Source: Valencia hispanica
Lineage: Eukaryota; Chordata; Actinopteri; Cyprinodontiformes; Valenciidae
Reading direction: 5' to 3'
NCBI GenBank assembly: GCA_963556495.2
Contig: OY747713.1
Location: 33,755,961 to 33,819,960 of the forward strand
Length of the DNA: 64,000 nt
The stretch's first letter is position 1, and every line of letters begins with the position of its first letter. Positions 32,340-44,034 of the stretch are shown here, in pieces. The notes beneath the pieces were generated by a model, which had not been told where the DNA came from, did no database searches, and was given only the letters and a program-made list of their open reading frames with translations. Both the position numbers and the translations under genes were made by a program.

Positions 32340-33268
32340 TCCCCAAGCTCTTAGTAGTGATGACTTTATGGGATTCTTCATAAATAAAATTAATTCTATT
32401 AAAAATAAAATCATTGGCATCCTAACCAATCCCAACCAAATTATTTAGGGAAGTGTTCCATTTGTTTCATTGCCCCATTTTAGATATGATAAATCTATCC
32501 TTAGTAAATTGATACGTACCACAGGAATTTAAAATTGCTGTAATTAAACCTTTACTTAAGAAACCTCCCCTTGATCAAGATGACTTAGTTAAATACAGAT
32601 CTATATTTAACCTTTTCTTATCCAATAGTTGCTAATCAGATTTGTGAGCATCTAAACATTAATCACATGTTTGAAAAGTTTCAGTCAGGTTTTAGAGCTC
32701 ATCATAGCACTGAAACAGGACTGGTTAGGGTTACTAATGATATTCTCATGGCCTCAGATGATGGACTTGTGACTGTTCTAGTCTTGTTAGATCTCAGTGC
32801 TGCTTTTGACACAGTCGATCATAATATTCTCTTAGAAAGGCTTGAACATGTTGCAGGGATCAAAGGAACAGCACTAGGCTGGTTTAAATCATATTTGTCT
32901 GACATATTCCAGTTTGTTCATGTAAATGATAAATCTTCCTTACACTCAAGGGTTACTTGTGGAGTACCACAGGGTTATGTGCTTGGACCAATTTTTTTTA
33001 CTATATATATGTTTCCAATTGGTAGAATCATTAGACAGCATGGGATACATTTCCACAGCTATGCTCATGATACACAACTATATTTATCCATACATCCTGA
33101 TGAATCCAGTCAGTTAGGTAGATTACAGGCATGTCTAGAAGACATAAAAACATGGGTGGCTCTAAATGTTTTGTTCTGAAATTCTGACAAGACAGGAGTT
33201 GCAGTCTTTGGACCAGAAGCTCTCAAAAAGAAACTGCTTAGTCAATCACTTCATCTGGATGGCATTAA
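32340..33268 (+). pseudogene. L2/Maui-like LINE copy 2, RT segment
   Basis: It starts in the linker (DDFMGFFINKINSIKNKIIG). A 170-codon frame (32667-33179) then reads FEKFQSGFRAHHSTETGLVR, LVTVLVLLDLSAAFDTVDHN (motif A intact), CGVPQGYVLGPIFFTIYM and YAHDTQLYLSIHPDE. The first Asp of the YADD active site is His (codon 33066-33068), which should abolish catalysis. It continues across a TTAA MITE (33269-33765): LDGIK before and LAPSNNVKNFGVIFNQDMTF after. It is 5'-truncated and related to copy 1 at 6776. Confidence 0.85.
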
Positions 33269-33765
33269 AGAGGCTATATGCAACTTTCTACCCAAAATAA
33301 ACGTAACAATAGCCTTTTTATTTGACCATTTATGACTCAAACATCTCCTGATGAGCATACTGACACCTTGTCAGCTCACAGTGGGTGCACCTATAAGCCT
33401 TTATCCAATTTTTTCTATTTTCTGTCAGGTCCGATTTTCCCGCGCTGTCTGCGGATGTGACGTCAAGCGCGTTCATGTTAAATGTTTCAGATCACACTGG
33501 CACTACCGGTAGTCAGCACTCGCAAGCATTTAAATGGATTGTGCAAATACACAGAACAGACCCAGGACAACTTGACACCAACAGTAACTCCACATAAGAC
33601 TAAAAAAGTTAAACCTCTGACAAGTCCCCAAAAAAGATAGAAGATTGAGAGCGACCAGCGCACGAGCGTGCGCTGCGAGAGCGAGCAGAAAGGAAGAGAA
33701 GTTCCGTTTTTGGCCACATGGGGTCAATCGCGAGTTTAAATTTAATAAAATTGCATATAGCCCCT
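33269..33765 (+). mobile_element. TTAA-target MITE, copy 1 (497 bp)
   Basis: TTAA lies at 33265-33268 and 33766-33769. Termini are AGAGGCTATATGCAAC and AGGGGCTATATGCAATT (reverse complement of the right end). The L2 frame closes perfectly when the element and one TTAA are removed. A second copy lies inverted at 55524-56004. The interior has GC-rich CREB-like TGACGTCAAGCGCGTTCATG and no transposase. Confidence 0.85.
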
Positions 33766-34131
33766 TTAAATTGGCCCCCAGTAATAACGTAAAGAACTTC
33801 GGCGTTATTTTTAACCAAGACATGACATTCAAATCCCCTATTAAACAGGTTTCTAAGATTTCCTTCTTTCACCTCCGGAATATTGCTAAAATTAGAAACA
33901 TCCTGTCCAGGAGTGATGCTGAGAAACTAGTCCATGCATTTCTTAACTCAAGGTTTGACTACTTTGTAATTCTTTACTATCAGGAAGTCCACAAAATGCA
34001 ATTAAAAGCCTTCAGTTGATCAAAAAATACTGCAGCTTGAGTTATTATTAAAAAGATTAAATTAAAATTAAATTAAAAAGAGAGATCACATTTCTCCTGT
34101 TTTAGCTTCCCTTCATTGGCTCCCTGTTAAA
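33766..34131 (+). pseudogene. L2 copy 2, C-terminal segment
   Basis: It reads NVKNFGVIFNQDMTFKSPIK, ISFFHLRNIAKIRNILSRSD and AEKLVHAFLNSRFDY, then degenerates and stops at the (CATAC)n run. The L2 resumes near 35155. Confidence 0.85.
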
Positions 34132-34198
34132 TATCATACCATACCATAACATACCATACCATACCATACCATACCATACCATACCATACCATACCATG
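34132..34198. repeat. (CATAC)n pentamer microsatellite
   Basis: About 13 units of CATAC lie directly at the 3' end of the antisense L2 at 34199. This is probably the 3'-tail repeat of that LINE, expanded. Confidence 0.95.
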
Positions 34199-35152
34199 CC
34201 ACATTTATTTGTATAGCACATTTAAAAACAGAAATATCAGCTGACCAAAGTGCTGAACAAGTAAAACAAAATAAAAGAACAAATAAAATAAGAAATAAAA
34301 CACAATAAAAAGTGACACGATCAACGGTTGAAGGCTAAATGGAAGTAATACGTTTTTAGAAGGGATTTAAACTGCAATAAAGATGGAGCCTGTCTCACCT
34401 GGAGCAGCAGCTCATTCCAGAGCTTGGGGGCAGCACATGAGAAAGCCCGCTCCCCTCGAGATTTATAACACATGTTGAGTTTACAGAGAGGTTGGTTGTC
34501 AGCACACCTCAGTGAACGTGATGAGACATAAGGGATGAGCAGCTCAGAAAGATAAGTCAGGGTTAAGTCATGGAGGGCTTTGTAAACAAAGATTAAAACT
34601 TTAAACCGAAGGCAGTAGGAAACAGGGAGACAGTGTAAATCAGCCAGAATGGGTGAAATATGCCTGCATCTGTCCGTGCCAGGTAAAAATCGTACAGCAG
34701 CATTTTGCATCCTTTGAAGGCGATGAAGATAGAGTTTGTTGATACCAAAAATAATTTAATTTGCATAATCTAATCTAGAGGTGAAGAAGGCATGAATGAC
34801 AGATTCCAAGTGCGATCTTTTGACTATATGTTTAAAACGTTAACCTACAAAGTTGGAAGAAACATAATGTAACTACTGCATTTATTTGTGGTACCATGGT
34901 AATCTCAGAGTCAAGTTTGACTCAGATTTGTTACACAGGATTTAATATTGAAGGGGAAAGCGGAGAGGTCAACAGTTGGAGAACCTTTGTTGTTTGGGGT
35001 TTTCGGTGAGAAAAGGATGGCATCTGTTTTGTTGTCATTCAAAGGGAGGAGATTGGAAGCAAACCAGTTTCTAACTGATTAGGATTTGGTGGATTTGGTG
35101 CCAGATATATTTGACAGTCGTGAGCGTATATGTGGCAGTTTACACATATCCA
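34199..35152 (-). pseudogene. Antisense L2-like LINE (beta type), 3' portion
   Basis: The minus strand starts near IYAHDCQIYLAPN (35117-35128 encodes the active site, with His for the first Asp). It continues DNKTDAILFSPKTPNNKG, then a degraded stretch. The open C-terminal segment is FLPGTDRCRHISPILADLHC, VFVYKALHDLTLTYLSEL and KLWNELLLQVRQAPSLLQFK (34710-34321). The 3' UTR ends with GCTATACAAATAAATGTGG next to the pentamer tail. It is 5'-truncated within the RT. Insertion split the forward L2 copy 2. ATATC occurs at both junctions (about 34120 and 35160), a possible short duplication. Confidence 0.8.
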
Positions 35153-35154
35153 GA

Positions 35155-35837
35155 AAAGAACATATCCAGAATATAATATAAGATCTTCCTTCTTACATAT
35201 AAAGCCCTTAATAATCAAGCTCCATCATACATCAGAGATCTGATTGTTCCATATGTTCCTAACAGAGCACTTCACTCTCAGACTGCAGGTTTGAGAGTGG
35301 TTTGTTAGCTCAAATATGTCTGTTAGATGTCTGTTAGCCACTTTGTTAGAGTGGCTTAGGTTATCCTGAGCTATCTCTGTAGTTATGCTGCTATAGGCTT
35401 AGACTGCTGGAGGACAGACTGACCACCTTTTTCACTCTGCTGCCTTCTTTTCTACTACTTTCCAGTTGTATTATAAACTGTTATTTCGACTGTTAACTCT
35501 CAGTGTTTTTCTCTCAATAGAAGGTACACTTGGTCTGGTATCCTGCTTAGCTACAATGCCCTGTTGGATAGGGTCATCAACTGGGAAGATGGTCTTGGTG
35601 GCTCAACATCCCCCGTGTCCTGTTATCAACTTTTTACTTTCTTTAATAAATAAAGTAGTCTTATATCAGATCTTCTGTTCTTTCTGTGTTTCTGCTCTGT
35701 CTTCTCAAACCCCCAGGCGGTCGTGGCAGATGGTCACTTGTAACGAGTCGGGTTCTGCTGGACGTTTCTTCCTGTTAAAGGGGAGATTTTCCTCTCACTG
35801 TCGCTACATGCTTTCTCAGTATGATGGATTGCTGTGG
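35155..35837 (+). mobile_element. L2 copy 2, resumed C-terminus and 3' UTR
   Basis: It resumes ILLLTYKALNNQAPSYIRDL and IVPYVPNRALHSQTAG. A deletion removes the last coding block and is sealed by a 27-bp sequence also present at 37173. The L2 3' UTR follows (CTGCTATAGGCTTAGACTGC, TGTTAAAGGGGAGATTTTCC). It is interrupted at 35838 by antisense L2 gamma. Confidence 0.75.
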
Positions 35838-35840
35838 TTA

Positions 35841-36560
35841 GGCAAGGCAAGGCAAGGCAATTTTTTTTTGTATAGCACACTTTCAACAGCAATGTAATTC
35901 AAGGTGCTTTACATGATTTAGTGATTTAAAAAGCAAAAAACAAAACAAACAGACATGGAATATAACATTGGAAATTACAAGTAGAAGAAACACAAATTAC
36001 ACCTGATAAACAATAAAGCAAGAGAAAGATCCACAAAGCAAGAGAGCATGAACACATTTCATACATATGACATCAATCATTCACTCGAAGGCAATTCTAA
36101 ACAGATAGGTTTTTAGTCTCGATTTAAAGCAGTTCAGTGTTTCAGCAGCTCTGCACTCGTCAGGAAGTCTGTTCCAGATAAGGGAAGCATAGTAACTGAA
36201 AGCTGCTTCTCCATGTTTCGTTCTGAGTCTAGGGATGTTTAGTAGGCTAGAGTTGGAGGACCTTAGTGGTCTTGGTGGTTGGTACCGGGACAACTGGTCT
36301 TCAACATATTTTGGTGCTAAGCCATGTAATGATTTCTAAACTAGTAGAAGTATTTTGGAGTCTATTCTCTGAGCTACAGGGAGCCAGTGTAAGGACTTTA
36401 GAACTGGGGTGATGTGCTCTACTTTTCTGGTTCTAGTGAGGACTCGAGCAGCAGCGTTCTGGATCAGCTGCAGCTGTCTGATTGACCTTTTAGGCAGATC
36501 CGTGAAGATGCTGTTGCAGTAATCAATCCGACTAAAGTTAGAAGTCTGCATCAACGGGGC
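35841..36560 (-). pseudogene. Antisense L2-like LINE (gamma type), C-terminal part
   Basis: The plus strand begins with the GGCAA pentamer tail. The minus strand encodes FSRIDYCNSIFTDLPKRSIR, IQNAAARVLTRTRKVEHITP and VLKSLHWLPVAQRIDSK (36554-36340). After a short break it continues RPLRSSNSSLLNIPRLRTKH and LIWNRLPDECRAAETLNC (36290-36085). It is close in sequence to 28898-29469 and heavily 5'-truncated. Confidence 0.85.
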
Positions 36561-36564
36561 GCAA

Positions 36565-36765
36565 CCTCAAGTCAATGACTCGATGCAATCTGCTGGGATT
36601 CCTTAATTAGGAAACTAACCAAAACTTTTAACTAATTGGAATGTTTGTATGATTGCATTGAAATTACTTTTCTTGTAAAGTGCTTTGAGATGACATCTGT
36701 TGTGAATCAGCGCTATATAAATAAACAGAACTGAATTAAATTGAATTTATTATTAAGACCCGAAA
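36565..36765 (+). mobile_element. L2 copy 2, final 3' end
   Basis: AAGTCAATGACTCGATGCAA and CTTTGAGATGACATCTGTTG, ending GCGCTATATAAATAAACAGA, match the 3' end of L2 copy 1 (8800-8936). This completes the forward copy after two antisense insertions. Confidence 0.8.
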
Positions 36766-36809
36766 TTTCCAATTTCATTGAGACATCATTTGATAGAACA
36801 AACCCTGTT

Positions 36810-37375
36810 ACATAGGCGGAGATCCTGGGGGGATGGGGGGGATGTCCCCCCTTTCCATGAAGTTGTCCCCCCGAAAAAATCATTTTACACATTGATATAT
36901 TTTAAAAAGATAGCATTGTCCAATAAAAGTATGAAACAAACGATACAAATTATAATAGCATAACAATGCGTTTTTTTTAATTAAAAGATCATGATTCCCC
37001 CCCCCCCTTCCCCATTCCTCAAATTGGTACAGTCCACACAAGCTGTTTCAAACAGGTGGGGGCTACCGGCTGCACTGCTGTTCCTAGCTAGCTTCAGTAG
37101 CGACAGTCGCTGGGAGAGTGGAACCGAGCAATGTATAAAACCAGTAAGTTATCTTATCTCACCAATTGTTGTGTTAGCTCAAATATGTCTGTTAGATGTG
37201 ATCTTAAAGCTAGAACATTGCCACTTAATGTTGGACAATATCTTGAGAGTTTGAAAAATATCCATAAATTTCAACAAAGGATACTGTTTATATTGATATA
37301 ATTAATGCCCTGTTAGAATAAGTTAAGTTTCAAATTTGCACCGGGTCCTCCTGGCACCAGGCTCCTACGCAGGAC
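36810..37375. repeat. Possible hAT-like MITE
   Basis: CATAGGCGGAGATCCTGG and the G/C-homopolymer section near the left resemble hAT-type MITE ends. GGCTCCTACGCAGGAC near 37355-37370 could be the opposite end. No target duplication was found. Confidence 0.25.
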
Positions 37376-38640
37376 AGCTCTCTCACAGTTTGGTATAAAG
37401 GAATGTGATGAGGAGTAAAGCAGAGTAAAGTTAACTGCTGAGAATGATTTAAAAGAACAAGCACCGCAGTATTTTTTTTTTCTCATAAAACATCAGTGCC
37501 AGGGGTCGCATTAACCAAATATTTTCAGTATTTGACCGTTTTTGGTTTTTTTTAGAACGGTGACAAATAAATCTGAAGGCTATCCATCATTTGGATAGAT
37601 TAGCATTCATACCCCTGACCACTTGGTGCAGAGGTGCAGACAAATCAGTAATTAAAGAAAGAGATTCCCATGAGATTATCTGAGCATCATCTCATGACAT
37701 GTCGCTATCCGTGAGCTGACAGTGTGTTGAGGAGCTACAGAGGCTTGGAGCACTCCGAAAAGACTGGTGTGCCAAAAACCTCCACCAAAGCGGCACATGA
37801 TCCTGGATTTCCTCCCACTGAAGCCATAGCTTGCGGGTCATGAAACTGATTGTTCAGAGAGTTTTTCCGACTTCTGATCACTTCAATTGCAGAAATGTTC
37901 CCTGATTTCAAAGCTTTGACTGTGGCGCTTAATTCCAGTCTCAAGTGTGGCAGCAGGGCGCGGATTCAGCCTCCAGAACTTCATCAAACCCCTTCCAGAG
38001 AAGTCATCATTGAATGTGATCAGTTCCAGGCAAAAGTCCAAAACGTCATGACAATAAGCTCTGCGGTTTTCAGGTCCGTTAGAACCTATGAGGTTGTGAG
38101 TGCTATTGTTTAATTTAACTGTTTATATGTAGTTTCTGGGGAAGCAATCATTGATTTTTGTCTCTGTGGAAAAATAATTACCTGAATTCAGCAGCTTGAT
38201 GTGTAAGCACCATCTGGATTCTCCATTCAGCTCATTTGGATTGAATATTAAACTGAATTTAAAAAAAACTAAATACTATTGAATATGTTACAGTTTTAAA
38301 AATTGATGAGTAAAATGGGGTTATGAGAGGATATTCCTGACCCCATTGATCAAAATTAGGACTAGTCTACCGTAGCCTCTGATTCAGCACAATTATATGC
38401 AAAATGAAACCAGATGGAAGTTGGTTTTAGGTTGTAAATTTTGACAGGTATTCATCCCAGTTCAGCAAAGAGTTTTCAATGTTTCAACAAGTTGTGACCA
38501 ATCCAGCAGGTCTGATTATCGCTTTGTGTTGCAGCTGATCACAGCAGGTCACTTAGTGACAGACTACACAATAAAATTAGTGGCTTTTACTTCATGATCC
38601 CAAGTCACGCCAGGATTATTCTAGACTTATTCTAGACTTT
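37376..38640. other. Unassigned sequence
   Basis: No recognised features. Overlapping open frames at 37735-37944 (minus) and 37850-38113 (plus) are unconvincing. Confidence 0.5.
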
Positions 38641-40620
38641 GCAGATATATATATATATATCTTCCTTCCACCTCAAAATTACGCAGTACTTTGTGTTGGT
38701 CTGTCACAAAAAATCAGCTTTTTGTTATAATGTAATAAAACGGTAAATCACTCCAAAAAAATTGTTACATAATTGTAATATTTATGCTCTGTTTCAAGCA
38801 CACTTATACAAACATTAAGGATTCCAAAGTTTAAAAGGCTATCCTTGAAACCAGGGATGTGACTTTTGTCAGCAATCAAGGACAACTTGTGATTCCGCTT
38901 ATCTCGTTTTTCTTTTTCCCCTACATCCATTCTGCTTTTTTCTACCTTCAAGACTAGAATAAGGCCTCTCCCTTTTTTGTTAAACAACATAACATAAGTT
39001 TCTGAAGAAACAGAGGGAGAGATATTAGACATAAAGACAACAAAGGCCAACACTTAATGCATGGGGGGGGGGGGAGTCATGAATATATTATAATCCTTTG
39101 TAAATGACTTATTATGTGTCTTTGTAAAATGGGGACAAAATGATTAGTGGGCCATTTAAACTGTCTCCCTCTCCACTGAGCTGACACACTGATGCTGAAT
39201 CTCACTCACGCACAAACATTCCTCTGTAAGCCCAGTGATGACTGCCAGGAAGCACTCAACATTGGACGGACCTGACTGTTTATTGTAAGGACAGCTTGGG
39301 CAGGTTGCTAAAAAGCATATAACATCGAGTGCAGATGAAGGAGAACGGTGGTATTGAGAGCAAATGGATGGAGGATGGTGGATAGTAATTTGTGGAGTCA
39401 GATGAACTGCATGTCTGGTTTGCAAGGACAAGTTGGATGGATGTGGGTGTGGCTCTGAGGGTGGGGGTGGGTGCAGAAAAAGGTGAGGTTATGATGAGGG
39501 AGGTCATCAGTCGGTGGCATAATACGGTAAGTGGACCGCTTGATTGAACTGCATTCTGTGTCAAACACACATTTTGTTCTGCTTCATCTATCATTGTCAA
39601 GGCCTGATTCTGTAACTTTCACACATTCTCAAACACAAAGCCCATTCTGAACTGGGGCAGTGCTTGCTCACGCATTCACATGAATACACTAATAGGCGCC
39701 AATGACATAAATCCATCAATATCAGGAAACGGCCTGCACTGATTTCTCTCTATGACACCTAGGAAGATACATACTTTACACACAAACACATACACACACA
39801 TCTAGCTGCACCTGCCTTTGGCTGGCCCATTAACCATGTTGAGAGGGAGGAAAGTCAGGGGCAGTGGAGTGTCCCTTACTTCAACAATCAATCATACATT
39901 AGCCGGACAGCATAACCAACTGAGCAAGCTGCCAAACAGACACGAGGAAGTGGGGAGGAAATTACTGCCTAACACCAGGGGGCAAATGCAGAAAGGTGTT
40001 TAGGTTTGAAACTACAATGTGCCTGCCACAGAAAAAGTGTGTTTGCTCTTGGAGGCTCTGTATGGCATGGAGCTTTCTCCATGCCATACAGGTCCCACAT
40101 ATAGTTAGCCATAATGCAAATCAGATGCAATCTATAATATCTAAACATGTCTCTCTCCAAATATAAGAAAAAAAAATCAATGCACATTACCTCTTTAAAA
40201 CTAAAACCTAAACTTGTACCAAAATAGACTCATGACTTAAATCGACATTGATATTTTTCAGTTTTGCGGTCACTTGCAAGGTGGCTTACATTTAGCCCTA
40301 AATTACTTTAAACTGCTTGGGTATTTAGCAAAATAACATAAAATTGGTTTGATAAAACTGAAATGTATTGCTATTAAATAATTATCTTTCTATGACAAAA
40401 AATTGCTGTTCATTGATGGGTCTATACATTTATTTATTTAAACCGAATAATAACCAAACAGAATTTTTGTTTTTAAATTAACCAGTTGCCTCCTAAATAT
40501 AACTCTTACAACCAAAGCCTGTACATTTTAAGGAAGTAGAATGTTCCATATCTAGTGGCTCTCAAAACTCTACACATCCATGTTGAGCCTTGAAAACTAG
40601 TAACACATTTTTAAAATTTA
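38641..40620. other. Unassigned sequence with a short perfect hairpin
   Basis: Contains a short AT run (38645-38660), a G run (about 39063-39074) and the hairpin at 40059-40090. No gene was recognised. Confidence 0.5.
40059..40090. repeat. Perfect 14-bp inverted repeat, 4-nt loop
   Basis: TGTATGGCATGGAG and CTCCATGCCATACA flank CTTT. Confidence 0.9.
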
Positions 40621-40625
40621 TTTAA

Positions 40626-40834
40626 AGCTGCTGTCCGGAGTATTGAGGGGAGAGAAGATTTTTTTAAAGCTATCAAGCCCCCTCCCAAAACTTCTCTCCC
40701 TCGCCCCCACTCCCTTTAGCCCCACCTCAACAACTGGGCACGTGCATCACCTGTGTTGTCACAGTGGGTCAAAGAGGAAAGCAACAAGTGCTATCGAGCA
40801 TCACCCGATTGTATTTTGTTATGGACATTTCAGA
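40626..40834. repeat. Truncated TTAA-type MITE
   Basis: TTAA at 40622-40625 precedes AGCTGCTGTCCGGAGTATTG, a terminus style common in fish TTAA MITEs. The other end is missing where the L2 tail begins. Confidence 0.35.
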
Positions 40835-41075
40835 GGCAAGGCAAGGCAAATATATTTGTATAGCACACTTTCAACAACACGGTAATTCAAGGTGCTTTAC
40901 ATGATTAGATGATTGAGTGAAAACAGCATAAAGCATACACAGAGCACATGACAAGTAAAGTATATAATAAAGCATGAAACACACAGAAAACATATGGTAT
41001 ATCAAAATATTACTCAAAGCTCTAAACAGATTAGTTCTAGCCTTGATTTAAAGAGGTGAGTGAGTTCTCCATGAC
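40835..41075 (-). mobile_element. L2-like LINE (gamma type) 3' end
   Basis: The GGCAA tail, then TTGTATAGCACACTTTCAACA and the 3' UTR, read on the minus strand. The last coding residues of the C-terminal block (FKSRL-like) are near 41040. A Harbinger-like element follows at 41079. Confidence 0.75.
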
Positions 41076-41078
41076 TTA

Positions 41079-41721
41079 GGCCTGGATTATACTTCTCCGT
41101 CAGCAAGTTGGCACTCACATGCAGACATATTGACGGAGACGTTTTCCGTTTATACTTCTCCGTCCGTGTTTCAGTGTTGCAAAACAATTCTCCGCCAGGA
41201 CAGCAGGGGGGGGCAGACCTTTTCTGGCGGGTCTGCCTACTATTGCAGTGACGTCTCTGGTCGACGGCAGTATTTACTTCAACCTGTAAACGCATGCATT
41301 TAAGGAATGCGTGCATTCCTCCACCTCCAATCCAAAGTTTCCTGCGATTTCCTTCCAGAAGTTGAAAGTCAGCTAATCCTCTTTGTATTCCTTCAGTGAA
41401 AGGTTTTACAATTGTTCATATTTTCGTACTTCTTCTGCCAGACGTTCCTCAATCTGTTCCATATTTGCTTCCACGAGATTTTTCCACAATTCTGTCAACA
41501 CTGTCAGTGTTGACGAATTTAACGCAAGTAGCTTCAAGCCAGAAATAACTGCTGTTGTTGAGATGACCAATCACAGGCGTGCGCTCTTTGTTTCATCCGA
41601 TTGATAGTTAGAAAACTGGGCTCCGTGCCTCCTTGCATAGGTCATGGAGAGACCTTGCATTGACTGATAATGGCGTTGCGTCTATCCGTTCCGAGGTTGA
41701 CAGAGAAGTATATACTAGGCT
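41079..41721. mobile_element. PIF/Harbinger-like MITE
   Basis: Termini are GGCCTGGATTATACTTCTCC and, on the right by reverse complement, AGCCTAGTATATACTTCTCT, about 75% identical over 24 bp. TTA precedes the left end, but no matching 3-bp duplication is seen on the right, so the right flank may have changed. The GGCCTGG..TATACTTCTCCGTC style is typical of Harbinger MITEs in fish. No transposase is present. Confidence 0.55.
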
Positions 41722-43770
41722 GGACGCTTTCTTCCAATATGGTGTCTGAAAACAGGAGTGGCCTGTTCACAGGTTCACGAGATGCGCATACTAGTTGATT
41801 GACAGCCGACAAGGAGGAAACTCAAATTCTATTGGCTAAAAGCAATTCTGCGGTCAGTGTGAAATGCATTGGGGTCTATGGGAGGAAGGTGGGACTTAGA
41901 AATAATAACAAATGTTGTGGAGCACTAGCCTTTTATCATAGTATTGAACCCCACTATCATTTTAAATATATATAAAACTTTGATACAAAAATATATTCTA
42001 AATATAAATATATTTTATTCCAGATTACAGCTTTAATTTACATAGTAGTTACAAGTCTAACACCAACAAATCTGTAAGGGGGATTATAGGAGGTCCAATA
42101 ACCTGGTTTACAAAGGTGTGCACACCTTTAAAAGAAAAAAAAACACATAAAGAAACACCTTTGATTAAGTTTCTTTATTTAGCCTGTCATCAAGCATCTA
42201 TCGAGAAGGAACCTTTTCTGTCACTGTGAATATCCTTGTCTGTGACAAAGTTGAAGGGATCCACAAGCAGCAGTCAAAAGCCTACATCTGTTTTCTGTTA
42301 GTATGCTTCATTTTACTGATATTTCATTTGACAGACATTTATCTGGACTGTTTACACATTATAGCTTTTATGCAAATGAATTTATGCAGTTCTGCATGCA
42401 AGTAAAACCTTGAGATTGTTACAGCTAGCATTTCTGACTTGATAGTCATAGACTCAGAGGAATGAGGAGATCTTTCTGTCTGCTCTCCAAATGTCTTTTC
42501 TTTTCTTATTAGTTTCAGCCTTAGATGCTTTTTTTATTATGTCAGGCAGACAAGATTAACAATTAAAATCATCTATTTTTAACCTAGGCTTTTGATTAGA
42601 ATAAAACAATATATTATGTGTCAAACTAAATTGCTTGTGTTGAAAGTGTCAATAATTTCTCTCATGACAGCAACCTTGGAAAGCATTAAAACAATTGCAA
42701 AGGGTTTCTTTTCTGGCCAGCAACACGTCCAGCCTTGTATTTGACAAAAAAGAAACTAAATGCTAAAAATTTCAGTTCAACTGAAGAGAACAAAGAAGAC
42801 AAGACAAGCAAGTGACATTTCATGTCAAAGGTTGCATAACTAAATATTTCCCAGCCACCCCACTGCATAATAACAATATAGTCAAGAGTTTCTAATTTTG
42901 AATTGCATAAATTGTAGCATAAATTATTGTGAACACAGTATGAGACACATCTTGCATCTGGACTTTTGATGTCTACAAACTATATCTCTCAGACTGACCT
43001 GGCATATCATATTGCTGAAGGACTGCTGAGAGGATAAGACCTAAACCTTCACAGTGATAATGTTCAAAACAGTGTGTGTTTTTTGTCATTAAAGTTAAGC
43101 TTCAGGAGGTTGAGTGGACCTGCAGGAGACCACGTCAGGAAAAACTAAATGCTTTCACATGTCTTTTTATCTTACACCTTTTGTTTACTCAGCGGTTTCT
43201 TTTACTTTGCCTGCGAGAAGATATCAGCAGAAATACTGCAGTCAGCGCCACAGATGGCAATATATGCAGTAAGAAAACATTAAGGACTTGTGTTTAATGT
43301 GCTCTTTTTTTAGTTTGGAAGTTTAAATAAAGCATACATTTAAATTTTTTCTCTAAAGCATGAGCAGAATTTCATAAGGATAATAACAGGATGTTGTGAA
43401 ACCTAATTTGGTAAAACAAATACTTTTCAACAAGTAGTGTGAGTGAGCAAAAGAGGTAAAACTCAGACAGTAAATAAAAAAGCAAGCCCCAGAAGCTCAT
43501 CTGAAGAAGTTAGCTGCAAACTTGGTAAGCCTGATAAATGGATAAAGTTATGACATGGCTGACTGGTTTAATGTGATTGGATTCTGCAGTAAAATAAAGA
43601 GATATCATCTGCATGTAATAAATTAACCAAAGCACGATGCATATCTGTGCGAGGGTCTGTGACGGCCTTTATGTCAAACTAAAACTCATATCTCTACATT
43701 GATAAAGACAGGCGGCTGAAAGTAAATGGGGTAATTTCTAACTGTTATTGAATTTTTGGATGGTCTATTG
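41722..43770. other. Unassigned sequence
   Basis: Nothing was recognised. The short open frames here lack domains. Confidence 0.5.
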
Positions 43771-43774
43771 TGCT

Positions 43775-44005
43775 TTGCAAATGTATTTGTACCTCTTGAA
43801 CTTGTTCACTTTGGTCAAACTTAAAAATACTTTACAGGTGATTGTTGTGAAAAACCAACACCTGATAACTGTGAAGTGGTACAAAAAGTATAGATATTAA
43901 ATTTTTCACAAACAGAATTTGGGGAAGTGTGGCTAGCGTATGCATTCAGTCCCCCCTCACCCTACCAAAGTCAACACTTTGTAGAGCCACTTTTTGCTGC
44001 ATCGT
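43775..44005 (-). mobile_element. Tc1-like terminal fragment
   Basis: TTTGCAAATGTATTTGTACC..CTTGAACTTGTTCAC is followed by terminal-repeat text and then TTTGTAGAGCCACTTTTTGC, antisense of the transposase C-terminus (GGSTKY-like). The rest of the element is missing. Confidence 0.6.
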
Positions 44006-44034
44006 GCTGCATTGTTTCGGGTGTATTCGGGTGT

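Noticed and set aside
32058..32435. Minus-strand frame with a long Asn run
   Set aside because: The run is translation of the (TTA)n microsatellite joined to L2 sequence.
37735..38113. Opposing open frames with a weak RT-linker-like ATVKALKSG
   Set aside because: A single short resemblance to RTE LINEs was not supported by neighbouring motifs in either direction.
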